Shown one piece after another: positions 36,666-46,245 of a stretch of 64,000 nucleotides of DNA. Every line of letters starts with the position of its first letter. Within the stretch, counting starts at the first letter, position 1. The translations under genes and the position numbers were made by a program. Origin of the DNA: JALCRY01 sp050946575 (GTDB lineage: Bacteria > Bacillota > Clostridia > Peptostreptococcales > Anaerovoracaceae); contig JBMNVB010000009.1 of NCBI GenBank assembly GCA_050946575.1, positions 10,720-74,719 of the forward strand, read 5' to 3'. The notes under the pieces are model-generated. The model saw only the letters and a list, made by a program, of their open reading frames with translations. It was not told the DNA's origin and made no database searches.

Positions 36666-39123
36666 TCATAGCGCCATCGAGAAGAAGTGGCAGAAAATAT
36701 GGGAAGATGGCAATGTAGACAGAGTTTACGAAGATCCCGACAAGAAAAAATACTATGTACTCGTAATGTTTCCGTATCCTTCGGGGAAACTCCATATGGG
36801 ACATGTGCGCAATTACGCGATAGGAGATGTCCTCGCAAGGTTCAAGAAGATGCAGGGATATAATGTGCTCCATCCGATGGGGTTCGACGCGTTCGGGCTC
36901 CCGGCGGAGAATGCAGCGATAAAGAACGGCACGCCGCCCGCGAAATGGACGTGGGACAATATCCATGAGATGGAAGTCCAGCTCCGTGAGCTCGGCCTTT
37001 CGTATGACTGGGACAGGGAGGTCCAGACCTGTGATCCGAGCTATTATAAATGGATGCAGTATATCTTCCTCAAGTTCTATGAGAAGGGACTCGCGTACAA
37101 GAAGCCGACACCGGTGAACTGGTGTCCGGGCTGCCAGACCGTGCTCGCGAACGAGCAGGTCGTGGACGGAAAGTGCGAACGGTGCAAGACCGAAGTCGAG
37201 AAGAAGACACTTTCCCAGTGGTGCCTCAAGATAACGGATTACGCGGAGGAGCTCCTTGTGGATCTCGACAGGCTCCCGGGCTGGCCGGACAAGGTCAAGA
37301 CGATGCAGAGGAACTGGATCGGAAAGAGTGAAGGCGCGAATATCTCGTTCGATATCAAAGATTCGGACAAAAAGTTCAAAGTCTTCACGACAAGGCCGGA
37401 TACAGTATTCGGAACGACGTTCATGGTAATCGCTCCGGAGCACCCGCTCATTGACGAGCTCGTGCCGGAAGGCAGCGAATATTATGATTCCGTCAGGAAA
37501 TACATAAAAGAAGCTCAGAGCAAGACTGAGATCGAGAGAGGATCTGAAAACAGGGAAAAGACAGGCGTGTTCACAGGACGCTACTGCATAAATCCGCTGA
37601 CGAAGGCGGAAGTGCCGATCTATGTTGCGGACTATGTTCTCATTACATACGGTACCGGCGAGGTAATGGGCGTTCCGGGCCATGACCAGCGAGACTTCGA
37701 TTTCGCGAAAAAATTCGGGCTCGACATATTCCCGGTAATAGATACGCATGAAGAAGGCATTGATCTCGAGAACCTCGAGCACGCTACCCCGGCGGAGGGC
37801 ACGCTCATAAACTCGGGCGAGTTCAACGGGATGAATAACAAAGACGCGATCGTGAAGATCACGGAACGCCTCGAAGAGATGGGAGCGGGCGAATTCACAA
37901 CGAACTACAAGCTTCGCGACTGGATCATCTCGAGGCAGAGGTACTGGGGCTGCCCGATCCCGATGATCTGGTGCGACGAATGCGGCTGGGTGCCGGAAAA
38001 AGTGGAGAATCTTCCGGTATTGCTGCCTGAAGACGTCGAGTTCACCGGCAAGGGCGAATCACCGATAACGACGAGCAAAGAGTTCGTCGACACGGTATGC
38101 CCTGTATGCGGCAGGCCCGCCAGGAGAGAGGTCGATACGATGGACACGTTCCTCGATTCGTCCTGGTACTTCCTCAGGTACTGCGATCCGCATAATGAAA
38201 AGGAACCTTTCAGCAGAGAAAAGGCTGATTACTGGATGAATGTCGACCAGTATATCGGCGGGGTCGAGCACGCTGTCATGCATCTGCTCTATGCGAGATT
38301 CTTCCAGAAGGTGCTCAGAGACTGCGATATGGTCAGCGCGGACGAACCGTTCCAGAACCTCCTTACACAGGGGATGGTCATTAAGGACGGAAAGAAAATG
38401 TCCAAGTCCATCGGCAATATCGTAACGCCGAGGGAGATACTCGATAAATACGGCGCGGACACGGCGAGACTTTTCATACTTTTCGCCGCGCCGCCGGACA
38501 AAGAACTCGACTGGTCGGACGCCGGCGTAGAGGGGAGCTATAAGTTCATAAAGAGGGTGTACGCGCTCATTTACGATTTCGTTGAGAAATACGGAAACGG
38601 GTCATCATCCTATAAGCTCAGGGGCGAACACGATAAGGAACTCAGATATAAACTGAACTGGACGTGCAGGAAAGTCGGAGACGACATCAACGACAGGATG
38701 AATTTCAACACGGCCATCGCGTCGATACATGAACTCGTCAACCTCATGTACAAATACAGAGAAGAGGATGATTTCAATGTCGAACTCTTCAGATGCGCAT
38801 GTGAAAACCTCGTGATAATGCTCTCGCCGTTCACGCCTCACGTCTGCGAAGAGATGTGGGAGCACCTCGGCAAGACAGAGTCCGTCCACAACGAGAAGTG
38901 GCCTGTCTGGGAAGCGGACGCCATGGAAGTGGAGGAAGTCGAGATCGTCATCCAGGTGAACGGAAAGAAAAAGGCGAAATTCAACGTTCCCGCCGGACTC
39001 GGAAAAGAAGAATTCGAAAAGACTGTTATGGACAGGGACGAAGTCAGAGAACTGGTCGACGGCATGGATATCGTGAAGGTCATTCCTGTGCCGGACAGGC
39101 TCGTAAACATCGTCACAAAATAG
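36649..39123 (+). CDS. leuS: Leucyl-tRNA synthetase
   Basis: An 824-residue class I synthetase. HIGH-type motif PSGKLHMGHVRNY near residue 43, zinc-type cysteines (NWCPGCQTVLANEQV, CERCKTE), CP1 editing domain with TTRPDTVFGTTFMVIAPEH and YGTGEVMGVPGHDQRD, and the KMSKS motif DGKKMSKSIGN. The anticodon-binding domain follows (NFNTAIASIHELVNLMYKY), with a C-terminal domain ending IVTK. GGAGGA lies upstream of the ATG within rsfS. Confidence 0.97.
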   Translation: MEKRYDHSAIEKKWQKIWEDGNVDRVYEDPDKKKYYVLVMFPYPSGKLHMGHVRNYAIGDVLARFKKMQGYNVLHPMGFDAFGLPAENAAIKNGTPPAKWTWDNIHEMEVQLRELGLSYDWDREVQTCDPSYYKWMQYIFLKFYEKGLAYKKPTPVNWCPGCQTVLANEQVVDGKCERCKTEVEKKTLSQWCLKITDYAEELLVDLDRLPGWPDKVKTMQRNWIGKSEGANISFDIKDSDKKFKVFTTRPDTVFGTTFMVIAPEHPLIDELVPEGSEYYDSVRKYIKEAQSKTEIERGSENREKTGVFTGRYCINPLTKAEVPIYVADYVLITYGTGEVMGVPGHDQRDFDFAKKFGLDIFPVIDTHEEGIDLENLEHATPAEGTLINSGEFNGMNNKDAIVKITERLEEMGAGEFTTNYKLRDWIISRQRYWGCPIPMIWCDECGWVPEKVENLPVLLPEDVEFTGKGESPITTSKEFVDTVCPVCGRPARREVDTMDTFLDSSWYFLRYCDPHNEKEPFSREKADYWMNVDQYIGGVEHAVMHLLYARFFQKVLRDCDMVSADEPFQNLLTQGMVIKDGKKMSKSIGNIVTPREILDKYGADTARLFILFAAPPDKELDWSDAGVEGSYKFIKRVYALIYDFVEKYGNGSSSYKLRGEHDKELRYKLNWTCRKVGDDINDRMNFNTAIASIHELVNLMYKYREEDDFNVELFRCACENLVIMLSPFTPHVCEEMWEHLGKTESVHNEKWPVWEADAMEVEEVEIVIQVNGKKKAKFNVPAGLGKEEFEKTVMDRDEVRELVDGMDIVKVIPVPDRLVNIVTK

Positions 39124-39145
39124 CGGTCTTCTACAAGGAGAATTA

Positions 39146-40828
39146 ATGAGTAACACAAGAAAATCATCCGGGCAGAGACGGAGTCTGAAGATCGTTCCGC
39201 TCGGCGGCCTGCACGAAATAGGCAAGAACATGACCGCCATAGAATACGGAAACGATATTCTCGTCATCGACTGCGGGATGTCCTTCCCCGAAGACGATAT
39301 GTTCGGCATTGATGTAGTCATCCCCGATTTCACGTATCTCATCGAGAACGCGAAAAAGATCAGGGGGATCATTGTGACGCACGGTCACGAGGACCACATC
39401 GGTGCCATACCGTATCTCGAGAAGCAGATAGATGTCCCGGTGTGGGCGACGAAACTCCCGCTCGGACTGATAAAATACAAACTGGAAGAACACGGGCTGA
39501 ACAGGAGGCTCCACCCTTTTGAGGCGGGGGACATCATCCGGCTCGGTCCTTTCACGGTCGAAACGATAAGGGTGACGCATTCTATCGCGGATTCAGTCTG
39601 CCTGTGCATCGACACGCCGGTCGGACGCATTTTCCATTCCGGCGACTTCAAGGTCGACTTCACGCCGGTGGACGGAGAACCGATAGATCTCGGCAGGCTC
39701 GCCGAGATCGGCAGGAAGGGAGTCCTGCTTATGATGTGCGAATCCACCAATGCGCTGCGCCCCGGTTTTTCAAAATCGGAGCGCGTCGTCGGGAATACGC
39801 TTGAGACGATATTCCGCGAGACGAAGAACAGGATAATCATCGCGACGTTCTCATCGAACGTGCACAGGATACAGAAGATCATCGATATCGCGGCGAAGAG
39901 CAGACGGAAGGTCGCTGTTTCGGGCATGAGCATGGAGAAGATAGTGACCCTCGCGAGCGAGCTCGGCTATCTGAAGATCCCGAAGAACGTGCTCATTGAC
40001 GTGAACGATGCGAAAAACATCCCGGACAGGCATCTTGTCATTATCACGACAGGAAGCCAGGGCGAGCCGATGAGCGCTCTCGCGCGCATGGCGCAGAATG
40101 AGCACAAGGCGATAAAGATAACGAAGAACGACACGATCGTGCTGTCTTCGAACGCGATACCGGGAAATGAAAAGCTCGTCGCGAACATCGTGAACAGCCT
40201 TACCGAGCTCGGCGCGAAAGTCATATATTCAGACATCGCGGAGACGCATGTTTCCGGACACGCGTGCCAGGAAGAACTGAAACTGATGCATTCGCTGATA
40301 AAGCCGAAATTCTTTATGCCGGTGCACGGTGAATTCAGGCATCTCAGAGCGCACGCGGATCTTGCTCTGGAGCTCGGGATGAAGGAGAGCAATATCTTCC
40401 TGATGGAGAACGGGCAGCAGCTCAAGGTCACGTCGCGAAGGGCGCAGATCCTCGATGAGAAGGTACCGGCCGACGCGGTCATGGTAGACGGACTCGGAGT
40501 CGGCGATGTCGGCGAGATCGTGATGAGGGACAGGAGGCTGCTTTCGGAAAGCGGACTGATAATAGTCGTCGCCACGATAGACGGGGCGACCGGAGAAGTC
40601 GTCTCGGGTCCGGATCTCGTTTCACGCGGCTTCGTGTACGTCAGGGAAAACGAAAGCCTTATGGAAGAAGCGAAAAGCATTGCCGGAAGCGCGCTCGAAC
40701 GGTGCGCGGAGAACAATATCCGCGACTGGAACGCGATGAAGGGCGCGCTGAGGAACGACCTCAGGAAATATATTTTTGAGACGACCGGAAGACGTCCGGT
40801 GATACTGCCGATATTCATGGAAGTTTGA
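39146..40828 (+). CDS. rnj: Ribonuclease J
   Basis: A 560-residue beta-CASP metallo-beta-lactamase ribonuclease, a central mRNA decay and maturation enzyme in Firmicutes. Metal motif GIIVTHGHEDHIGAIPYL; early GGLHEIGKNMTAIEY; beta-CASP segment IIATFSSNVHRIQKIID; TTGSQGEPMSALARMA; and HVSGHACQEELKLMHSLIKP with the late His. AAGGAG precedes the ATG. A basic N-terminal stub (TRKSSGQRRS) is present. Followed 13 bases later by ylbF. Confidence 0.95.
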   Translation: MSNTRKSSGQRRSLKIVPLGGLHEIGKNMTAIEYGNDILVIDCGMSFPEDDMFGIDVVIPDFTYLIENAKKIRGIIVTHGHEDHIGAIPYLEKQIDVPVWATKLPLGLIKYKLEEHGLNRRLHPFEAGDIIRLGPFTVETIRVTHSIADSVCLCIDTPVGRIFHSGDFKVDFTPVDGEPIDLGRLAEIGRKGVLLMMCESTNALRPGFSKSERVVGNTLETIFRETKNRIIIATFSSNVHRIQKIIDIAAKSRRKVAVSGMSMEKIVTLASELGYLKIPKNVLIDVNDAKNIPDRHLVIITTGSQGEPMSALARMAQNEHKAIKITKNDTIVLSSNAIPGNEKLVANIVNSLTELGAKVIYSDIAETHVSGHACQEELKLMHSLIKPKFFMPVHGEFRHLRAHADLALELGMKESNIFLMENGQQLKVTSRRAQILDEKVPADAVMVDGLGVGDVGEIVMRDRRLLSESGLIIVVATIDGATGEVVSGPDLVSRGFVYVRENESLMEEAKSIAGSALERCAENNIRDWNAMKGALRNDLRKYIFETTGRRPVILPIFMEV

Positions 40829-40841
40829 ACGGAGGAGACAG

Positions 40842-41183
40842 ATGAACGTATATGACGAGGCTCACAATCTGCAGACGGCGATCAGAGAGTCCGAGGAGTT
40901 CAAGAGGTTCGATGCCGCGAGGCAGAAGCTTGAACAGAATCCGGAGCTGAAGAGCATGATGGATGATTTCATGAAGAAGCAGATGGACGTGCAGGCGAAG
41001 CAGATGCTCGGGCAGGAAGTCGGGCCGGAGGCGCTCGCCTCGGTGCAGGAACTCATGGGCATTATAAATCAGGATCCCGTCGCGTCAGAATATCTTCAGT
41101 GCTCTATGCGCCTTTCGATAATGATGAAGGACGTGTATGAGATCATAGGCGAGGGGATCGGCGGCAGCGGACAGGTGCTGTAG
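40842..41183 (+). CDS. YlbF/YmcA-family protein
   Basis: A 113-residue all-helical protein of the YlbF/YmcA (DUF964) family: YDEAHNLQTAIRESEEFKRF, then a helical hairpin and a C-terminal MRLSIMMKDVYEIIGEG. In Bacillus the YlbF-YmcA-YaaT complex modulates RNase Y. Its place directly behind RNase J suggests a link to RNA decay here too. Ends with TAG; the efp promoter follows. Confidence 0.86.
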   Translation: MNVYDEAHNLQTAIRESEEFKRFDAARQKLEQNPELKSMMDDFMKKQMDVQAKQMLGQEVGPEALASVQELMGIINQDPVASEYLQCSMRLSIMMKDVYEIIGEGIGGSGQVL

Positions 41184-41190
41184 CCGTTAC

Positions 41191-41219
41191 TTGTTTAGCA
41201 CATACGTTTTTGATATAAT
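41191..41219 (+). promoter_or_regulatory. Promoter of efp
   Basis: TTGTTT (41191-41196), 17 bases, and an extended -10 TGATATAAT (41211-41219), about 60 bases before the efp start. Confidence 0.7.
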
Positions 41220-41278
41220 ATATTGCGGCCTGCGGGAACGCGGCCGAAACGAAAAAGAAGAGAAACGGAGAGAATATA

Positions 41279-41839
41279 ATGATCAGCGCAGGAGAATTCA
41301 GAAAGGGCATCACTTTTGAAATGGACGGAGAGCCGAACGTAGTCATCGATTTCCAGCATGTAAAGCCGGGAAAGGGCGCGGCGTTCGTCAGGACTAAATA
41401 CAGGAACATTCTCACGGGGGCGACGAGAGAAGAAGCGTTCAACCCGAACGACAAATTCCCGAGAGCCCACATCGAGACAAAGACGATGCAGTATCTGTAT
41501 AACGACGGAGAGCTTTACTATTTCATGGATGAGCAGACGTATGAACAGATCCCGCTGATGAAGGAACAGGTTGAAGAAGCCATGAAGTGGCTGAAGGAGA
41601 ATGACGAGGCCACTATTAAGTTCTATAAAGATCAGGCGTTCCTGGTGGAAGCTCCGAATTTCGTGGACCTTGTGGTCACGGATACAGAGCCGGGAGTCAA
41701 GGGCGATACGGCCACGAACGTGACCAAGACTGCGGTTGTCGAGACCGGCACCGAAGTGCAGGTGCCGATATTCATCGAAGAGGGCGAACGTATCCAGATA
41801 GACACCAGGTCAGGCGAATACCTCGGCAGATCAAAATAA
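41279..41839 (+). CDS. efp: Translation elongation factor P
   Basis: A 186-residue EF-P relieving stalls at proline stretches. Three-domain layout: N-terminal KOW-like ISAGEFRKGITFEMDGEPNV, the loop HVKPGKGAAFVRTK with Lys at the usual modified position, the middle OB domain, and the C-terminal PGVKGDTATNVTKTAVVETG with the EF-P signature and IDTRSGEYLGRSK. AGAGA precedes the ATG. Confidence 0.97.
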   Translation: MISAGEFRKGITFEMDGEPNVVIDFQHVKPGKGAAFVRTKYRNILTGATREEAFNPNDKFPRAHIETKTMQYLYNDGELYYFMDEQTYEQIPLMKEQVEEAMKWLKENDEATIKFYKDQAFLVEAPNFVDLVVTDTEPGVKGDTATNVTKTAVVETGTEVQVPIFIEEGERIQIDTRSGEYLGRSK

Positions 41840-41853
41840 GACAGAGCAAAATC

Positions 41854-41889
41854 CGGGACGCACTGAAAAATGCGTCCCGTTGTTTTGAT
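41854..41889 (+). terminator. Terminator after efp
   Basis: CGGGACGCA and TGCGTCCCG form a perfect 9-bp stem with an 8-base loop, followed by TTGTTTT. Confidence 0.85.
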
Positions 41890-41904
41890 AGTAAGGATAA
41901 TGAA

Positions 41905-42990
41905 ATGAAAAGCACCGGAAACGGCGTAAATGATGATAAGCGAAGTAAGAAGGGACCCGGTAAAAAAGCGGTGATCCTTATTGTGGTACTCGCGGTCCTG
42001 TGCGCGGGGTTCGCGGCGTGGAAGGCCGCGGGGCGTCCGGTCGATTCTTCCTCTAAGGCAACGCATATTTTTGTTGTATCGCAGGGCGAGGGCGCGTCGG
42101 CCGTCGGGGACGCTCTGGAAAAGGCGGGATACATAAGGAGCGGGAAAATATTCACGCTGCAGGCGAAACTTTCCGGAAACGATTCCAATCTAAAGGCCGG
42201 ACAGTATGCCGTCTCGAAATCCATGAGCACGTCGCGCATAGTGGACATGATGGCCGGCGGCGAGACGTCGGGGCAGGTCTTCACAGTTACGGAAGGCATG
42301 AGCATGTATAAGATAGCCGCCATGCTGGATGATCAGGGCATCTGCACAGAAAAGGAGTTCTGGGCGGCGGCCTCTAAGGACTATGACGGGTACCGGTTCT
42401 CGAAATACATCCCTAGCGGGAATTCCATATATAAACTCGAGGGATTCCTGTATCCGGATACATATGAAGTCGCGCTCGACGCTTCGGCGGAAGACGTGAT
42501 AAACATGATGCTGAAGAATTTCGACCGTCATGTGACGAAGAAGTATTACACCAGGGCCGCGAACGGAGACATGACGATCCTCGAACTCATAACGAAGGCG
42601 TCGATCGTTCAGAGAGAAGCCGGAACGGTGAAAGACATGCCGAAGGTGGCGAGTGTCATTAACAACAGACTGGACAGGGACATGTACCTGCAGATGGATT
42701 CCATTCTGTCGTACATACTGCAGGAAGACAAGGTCATAAACTCGTACAGCGATACTCAGATAGACTCTGATTATAACCCGTACAAAAATAAGGGACTGCC
42801 GCCGGGGCCAATCTGCTCGCCGGGCATGGACGCGATAGACGCGGCAGCCGATCCGGCCGACACAGATTATCTGTTCTTCGTGAACAGCGCAAAACTCGAC
42901 GGGACTCTGGCGTTCTCGACGAACGAGGAGGATTTCCTGAAGGACAAGGCCGCATTCGAAAAGGCATATAAGAAATCACAGAATAAGTAA
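41905..42990 (+). CDS. mltG: Endolytic murein transglycosylase MltG
   Basis: A 361-residue membrane-anchored lytic transglycosylase that cuts nascent peptidoglycan strands. Basic N-terminus and one TM helix (AVILIVVLAVLCAGFAAW, about 24-41), a LysM-like segment (ATHIFVVSQGEGASAVGD), and the YceG catalytic region. The catalytic Glu lies in ITKASIVQREAGTV, followed by VASVINNRLDRDMYLQMDS and YNPYKNKGLPPGPICSPG. Leads the mltG-trmR-U32 group seen in Bacillus. Confidence 0.94.
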   Translation: MKSTGNGVNDDKRSKKGPGKKAVILIVVLAVLCAGFAAWKAAGRPVDSSSKATHIFVVSQGEGASAVGDALEKAGYIRSGKIFTLQAKLSGNDSNLKAGQYAVSKSMSTSRIVDMMAGGETSGQVFTVTEGMSMYKIAAMLDDQGICTEKEFWAAASKDYDGYRFSKYIPSGNSIYKLEGFLYPDTYEVALDASAEDVINMMLKNFDRHVTKKYYTRAANGDMTILELITKASIVQREAGTVKDMPKVASVINNRLDRDMYLQMDSILSYILQEDKVINSYSDTQIDSDYNPYKNKGLPPGPICSPGMDAIDAAADPADTDYLFFVNSAKLDGTLAFSTNEEDFLKDKAAFEKAYKKSQNK

Positions 42991-43007
42991 GGACAGCAAT
43001 TGGAAAA

Positions 43008-43658
43008 ATGAAAGAAGGAACTGACGTAAAGGAATATATAAACAGTTTTTACCGCCCTCTGAATCCGGAGATGGAAGCTCTGAGGACAAAGAACGAGGAG
43101 GCCGGGATCCCGATAATCCTGAGGGAGACTGAAATGGTGCTCGGGACTCTGCTTTCGCTGCAGAAACCGCACACTGTACTTGAGATAGGGACGGCCTCGG
43201 GCTATTCGGCGTGTTTCATGTCTCTTTCGCTGGAAGGCGATGTGAGGATCACGACGATAGAGCAGGATTACGCGCGCTTCATGGAGGCGAATGACAATGT
43301 ATCAGAAATGAAGTGCTCGGACAGCGTAAACCTCATCTGCGACGACGCGGTGCACGCGATGAAGCAGCTGAATGACAGCCGGAGGATGTTCGATTTCGTC
43401 TTCATTGACGCGTCGAAGAGCCATTACCGCGAGTTCTGGGACGGGGCGCTTCCTCTGATACATCACGGGAGCGTCATCGTATGCGATAATGTGCTGATGC
43501 GCGGGACGACGACTGTCCCTCCGGAAGATGCTCCGCACAAGCACAGAACGAATATCAGGAACATGAGGGAGTTCCTGGAGCATATAACTTCGTCCGACGA
43601 CTTCAAGACTACGGTCATCTGCGCGGGCGACGGGATGAGCATCAGCAGTTTCAGGTAG
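43008..43658 (+). CDS. trmR: tRNA 5-hydroxyuridine methyltransferase TrmR (class I O-methyltransferase)
   Basis: A 216-residue SAM-dependent O-methyltransferase. Motif I VLEIGTASGYSACFM, acidic TIEQDYARFMEA, and FDFVFIDASKSHYREFWDGA with VCDNVLMRGT (metal-binding Asp region). It matches YrrM/TrmR, which methylates ho5U34 to mo5U34 in tRNA. The adjacent U32 gene, whose relatives make ho5U, supports this assignment. Confidence 0.87.
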   Translation: MKEGTDVKEYINSFYRPLNPEMEALRTKNEEAGIPIILRETEMVLGTLLSLQKPHTVLEIGTASGYSACFMSLSLEGDVRITTIEQDYARFMEANDNVSEMKCSDSVNLICDDAVHAMKQLNDSRRMFDFVFIDASKSHYREFWDGALPLIHHGSVIVCDNVLMRGTTTVPPEDAPHKHRTNIRNMREFLEHITSSDDFKTTVICAGDGMSISSFR

Positions 43659-43664
43659 AGGGAT

Positions 43665-44906
43665 ATGGATAAAGTTGAACTTCTCGCACCGGCGGGGGAT
43701 CTTGAAAAACTGAAGACGGCTGTCGATTACGGAGCGGATGCCGTATATTTCGGGGGCGAAATGTTCAGCCTGCGCGCGGGCGCGGGGAACTTTTCCGAAG
43801 AAGATATGAAGCAGGGCATATCGTACGCGCATGAGCGAGGCGTGAAATGCCATCTCACGCTGAATATCTTCCCGCACAATGAAGATTTAGTCCCGATAGA
43901 GGAATACCTCAGGAGAATAAAGGATATCGGCATTGATGCCTTCATCGTGTCCGACCCCGGGACGATAAAGACCGTTATGGAGACCGTTCCCGGCGCGGAA
44001 GTGCATCTCTCCACTCAGGCTAACATGACGAACAGGAAGACGGCGGAGTTCTGGAAGGATGTCGGCGTCAGCAGGATCGTCCTCGCGAGGGAGCTCACGC
44101 TTGGCGAGATAAGGGAGATAAACGGGAGCGTCGATATCGAGACGGAGAGCTTTGTCCACGGCGCGATGTGCATATCATATTCCGGAAGGTGCCTGCTTTC
44201 GAATTTCATGACTGAGCGGGACGCGAACAGAGGGATGTGCGCTCATCCGTGCAGATGGAAATACCGCCTTGAAGAGGAAAAGCGGCCGGGGCAGTATTAT
44301 CCGATAGAGGAAGACGACCGCGGGACATATATCATGAACTCGCGGGACCTGTGCATGATAGAGCATATGGCGGACGTGATAGAGTCCGGAGTATCATCGG
44401 TAAAAATAGAGGGCCGCATGAAGAGCATGTTCTACGTCGCGACAGTGACGCAGGCGTACAGGCGCGCGATAGACGCCTACTATGAAGATCCTGAAAATTA
44501 TTCCGTGGACCCGGCGTGGCTCGAGGAAGTGAAGAAGGTGAGCCACAGGGAATTCACGACGGGATTCTACTATAACAGACCGACGAACGAAGACCAGAAT
44601 TACAGAACGAGCGATTACACGCGCGACTATTCATTCGTCGGCAAAGTGCTGTCATATGACAGCGCATCCGGCATTGCCGAAGTCGAGCAGCGCAATAAGA
44701 TGCTCGAGGGAGACGAAGTCGAGATTTTCGGACCGGGCGCTCCGTTCTTCACGCAGAAGATAACGGACATGCGGGACGAAGAAGGGAACCTGATAGACGC
44801 GGCGCCGCATCCGCAGCAGCACGTCACGATGAAAATGGTCCGCCCCGTCGCGCCCGGATATATAATAAGAAAAAGGAAAGGAGAAAAAGATGGATGCGAA
44901 TCCTGA
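43665..44906 (+). CDS. U32-family peptidase-like tRNA hydroxylation protein (TrhP/YrrO-like)
   Basis: A 413-residue member of the U32 family, which contains RlhA and TrhP, prephenate-dependent RNA hydroxylation proteins. N-terminal LLAPAGDLEKLKTAVDYGADAV, central VHLSTQANMTN, and the four-cysteine signature across GAMCISYSGRCLLSNFM and NRGMCAHPCRWKY. Also VKIEGRMKSMFYVATV and a C-terminal domain with a beta-barrel (FVGKVLSYDSASGIAEV). Paired with trmR, it likely makes ho5U34. Overlaps the next gene by 17 bases. Confidence 0.88.
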   Translation: MDKVELLAPAGDLEKLKTAVDYGADAVYFGGEMFSLRAGAGNFSEEDMKQGISYAHERGVKCHLTLNIFPHNEDLVPIEEYLRRIKDIGIDAFIVSDPGTIKTVMETVPGAEVHLSTQANMTNRKTAEFWKDVGVSRIVLARELTLGEIREINGSVDIETESFVHGAMCISYSGRCLLSNFMTERDANRGMCAHPCRWKYRLEEEKRPGQYYPIEEDDRGTYIMNSRDLCMIEHMADVIESGVSSVKIEGRMKSMFYVATVTQAYRRAIDAYYEDPENYSVDPAWLEEVKKVSHREFTTGFYYNRPTNEDQNYRTSDYTRDYSFVGKVLSYDSASGIAEVEQRNKMLEGDEVEIFGPGAPFFTQKITDMRDEEGNLIDAAPHPQQHVTMKMVRPVAPGYIIRKRKGEKDGCES

Positions 44907-46245
44907 CCCCGGGAGTTTTCCGGCATTTACGGTAATAATATTTTTCTTAATAGTTCTCATCAATGCATTGCTGACGGCGGCATCGAAGTCCGTGGAATGC
45001 GTGAACAGGAACGATATCAGGGAGATGGCCGCCGACGGAGACAAAAAGGCGGGCCGGCTGACCCGCATCTTCGAGACGCAGGAGCGTTTCGATTCTTCAG
45101 TCAGCGTGGCGTCCGTGTTCATGATGTTCCTCGCGTCCGCATTCGTTGTGCAGACGCCGCAGTTCTCGATGAGAGGACTGTTTTCGGGGATCGCATACGG
45201 CTACATCATAGCGGACGTGCTTCTCGCAATAATCGCTTCGTGCATTTTCCTTGTGCTCGGAATAGTCTATCCGCAGCAGATAGCGCTGAAGCACCCCGAA
45301 AGCGTCGCTCTTAAAATGTCGGGCGTCGCGGTGTTCTTCAGAGGACTGTGCCGGCCGTTCGTGGCGTTCGCGCGCGGGCTGGCGCTTGTTTTCCTCAGGA
45401 TCACGCATCAGGGCGGACTCGTCCCGGATGAGAAATTCTCTGAGGAAGAGGTCATGTCAATGCTCGAGGTCGGACGCGAGCAGGGCGATATTGACGAAGA
45501 GGGCACGAAGATGATAAACAGCATCTTCGAGTTCGATGACAAGCTCGCGTACGAGATCATGACCCCGAGGACAGACGTATTCGCCATAGACATCGAGGAC
45601 GATCCGGAAGACTATATGGAGCAGATGATGACGATGAGATATTCCAGGATCCCGGTATACCGCGGAGACATGGACAAGATCATCGGCATACTGAATATCA
45701 AGGATTACCTGTATCACGCGTACAAGGAGGGATTCGAAAACGTAAAGATAGAAGAGTTCCTGCGGGACGTCGTGTTCGTACCGGAAACGAAGAACATCGA
45801 CTCGCTGCTGCGCGAGATGCAGACGATATCGCAGCACATCGTGATACTCATAGACGAATACGGAGGAGTATCGGGCATTGTCACGATAGAGGATATTATC
45901 GAGGAGATCGTCGGCGACATAGACGACGAGTACGACGAGGAAGAGCCTGAACTCGAGAAAATAGATCCGCACACGTTCATCGTCAGCGGGATGATGGATA
46001 TCGACGATTTCAATAATGAGATCGGCACCGATCTGGAATCTGAGAATCATGAGACCATGAGCGGCCTCATCATAGACGAGCTCGGGGAGATCCCCGAGGA
46101 CGGCGTCGGAGGAGGCAGGGTCGTCGAGATCGGGAACTGCAGGTTCACCATCCTGTCGGTGAGAGACAGAAGGATACAGAAGGCGCGCGTCGAGGTCATG
46201 GAACCGGAAGACGGCGAAAAGGAAGAGGACGAGAAGGATAAATGA
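44890..46245 (+). CDS. CNNM/CorC (hemolysin C) family membrane protein
   Basis: A 451-residue protein with DUF21 (CNNM) transmembrane helices in the first 150 residues (VIIFFLIVLINALLTAAS, IADVLLAIIASCIFLVLG). Two CBS domains follow (IMTPRTDVFAIDIEDD, YSRIPVYRGDMDKIIGILNIKD, IDEYGGVSGIVTIEDIIEEIVGD) and a C-terminal CorC_HlyC domain (MSGLIIDELGEIPEDG). Family members transport or regulate magnesium or cobalt. The C-terminus is acidic. Overlaps mtaB by four bases. Confidence 0.9.
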   Translation: MDANPDPGSFPAFTVIIFFLIVLINALLTAASKSVECVNRNDIREMAADGDKKAGRLTRIFETQERFDSSVSVASVFMMFLASAFVVQTPQFSMRGLFSGIAYGYIIADVLLAIIASCIFLVLGIVYPQQIALKHPESVALKMSGVAVFFRGLCRPFVAFARGLALVFLRITHQGGLVPDEKFSEEEVMSMLEVGREQGDIDEEGTKMINSIFEFDDKLAYEIMTPRTDVFAIDIEDDPEDYMEQMMTMRYSRIPVYRGDMDKIIGILNIKDYLYHAYKEGFENVKIEEFLRDVVFVPETKNIDSLLREMQTISQHIVILIDEYGGVSGIVTIEDIIEEIVGDIDDEYDEEEPELEKIDPHTFIVSGMMDIDDFNNEIGTDLESENHETMSGLIIDELGEIPEDGVGGGRVVEIGNCRFTILSVRDRRIQKARVEVMEPEDGEKEEDEKDK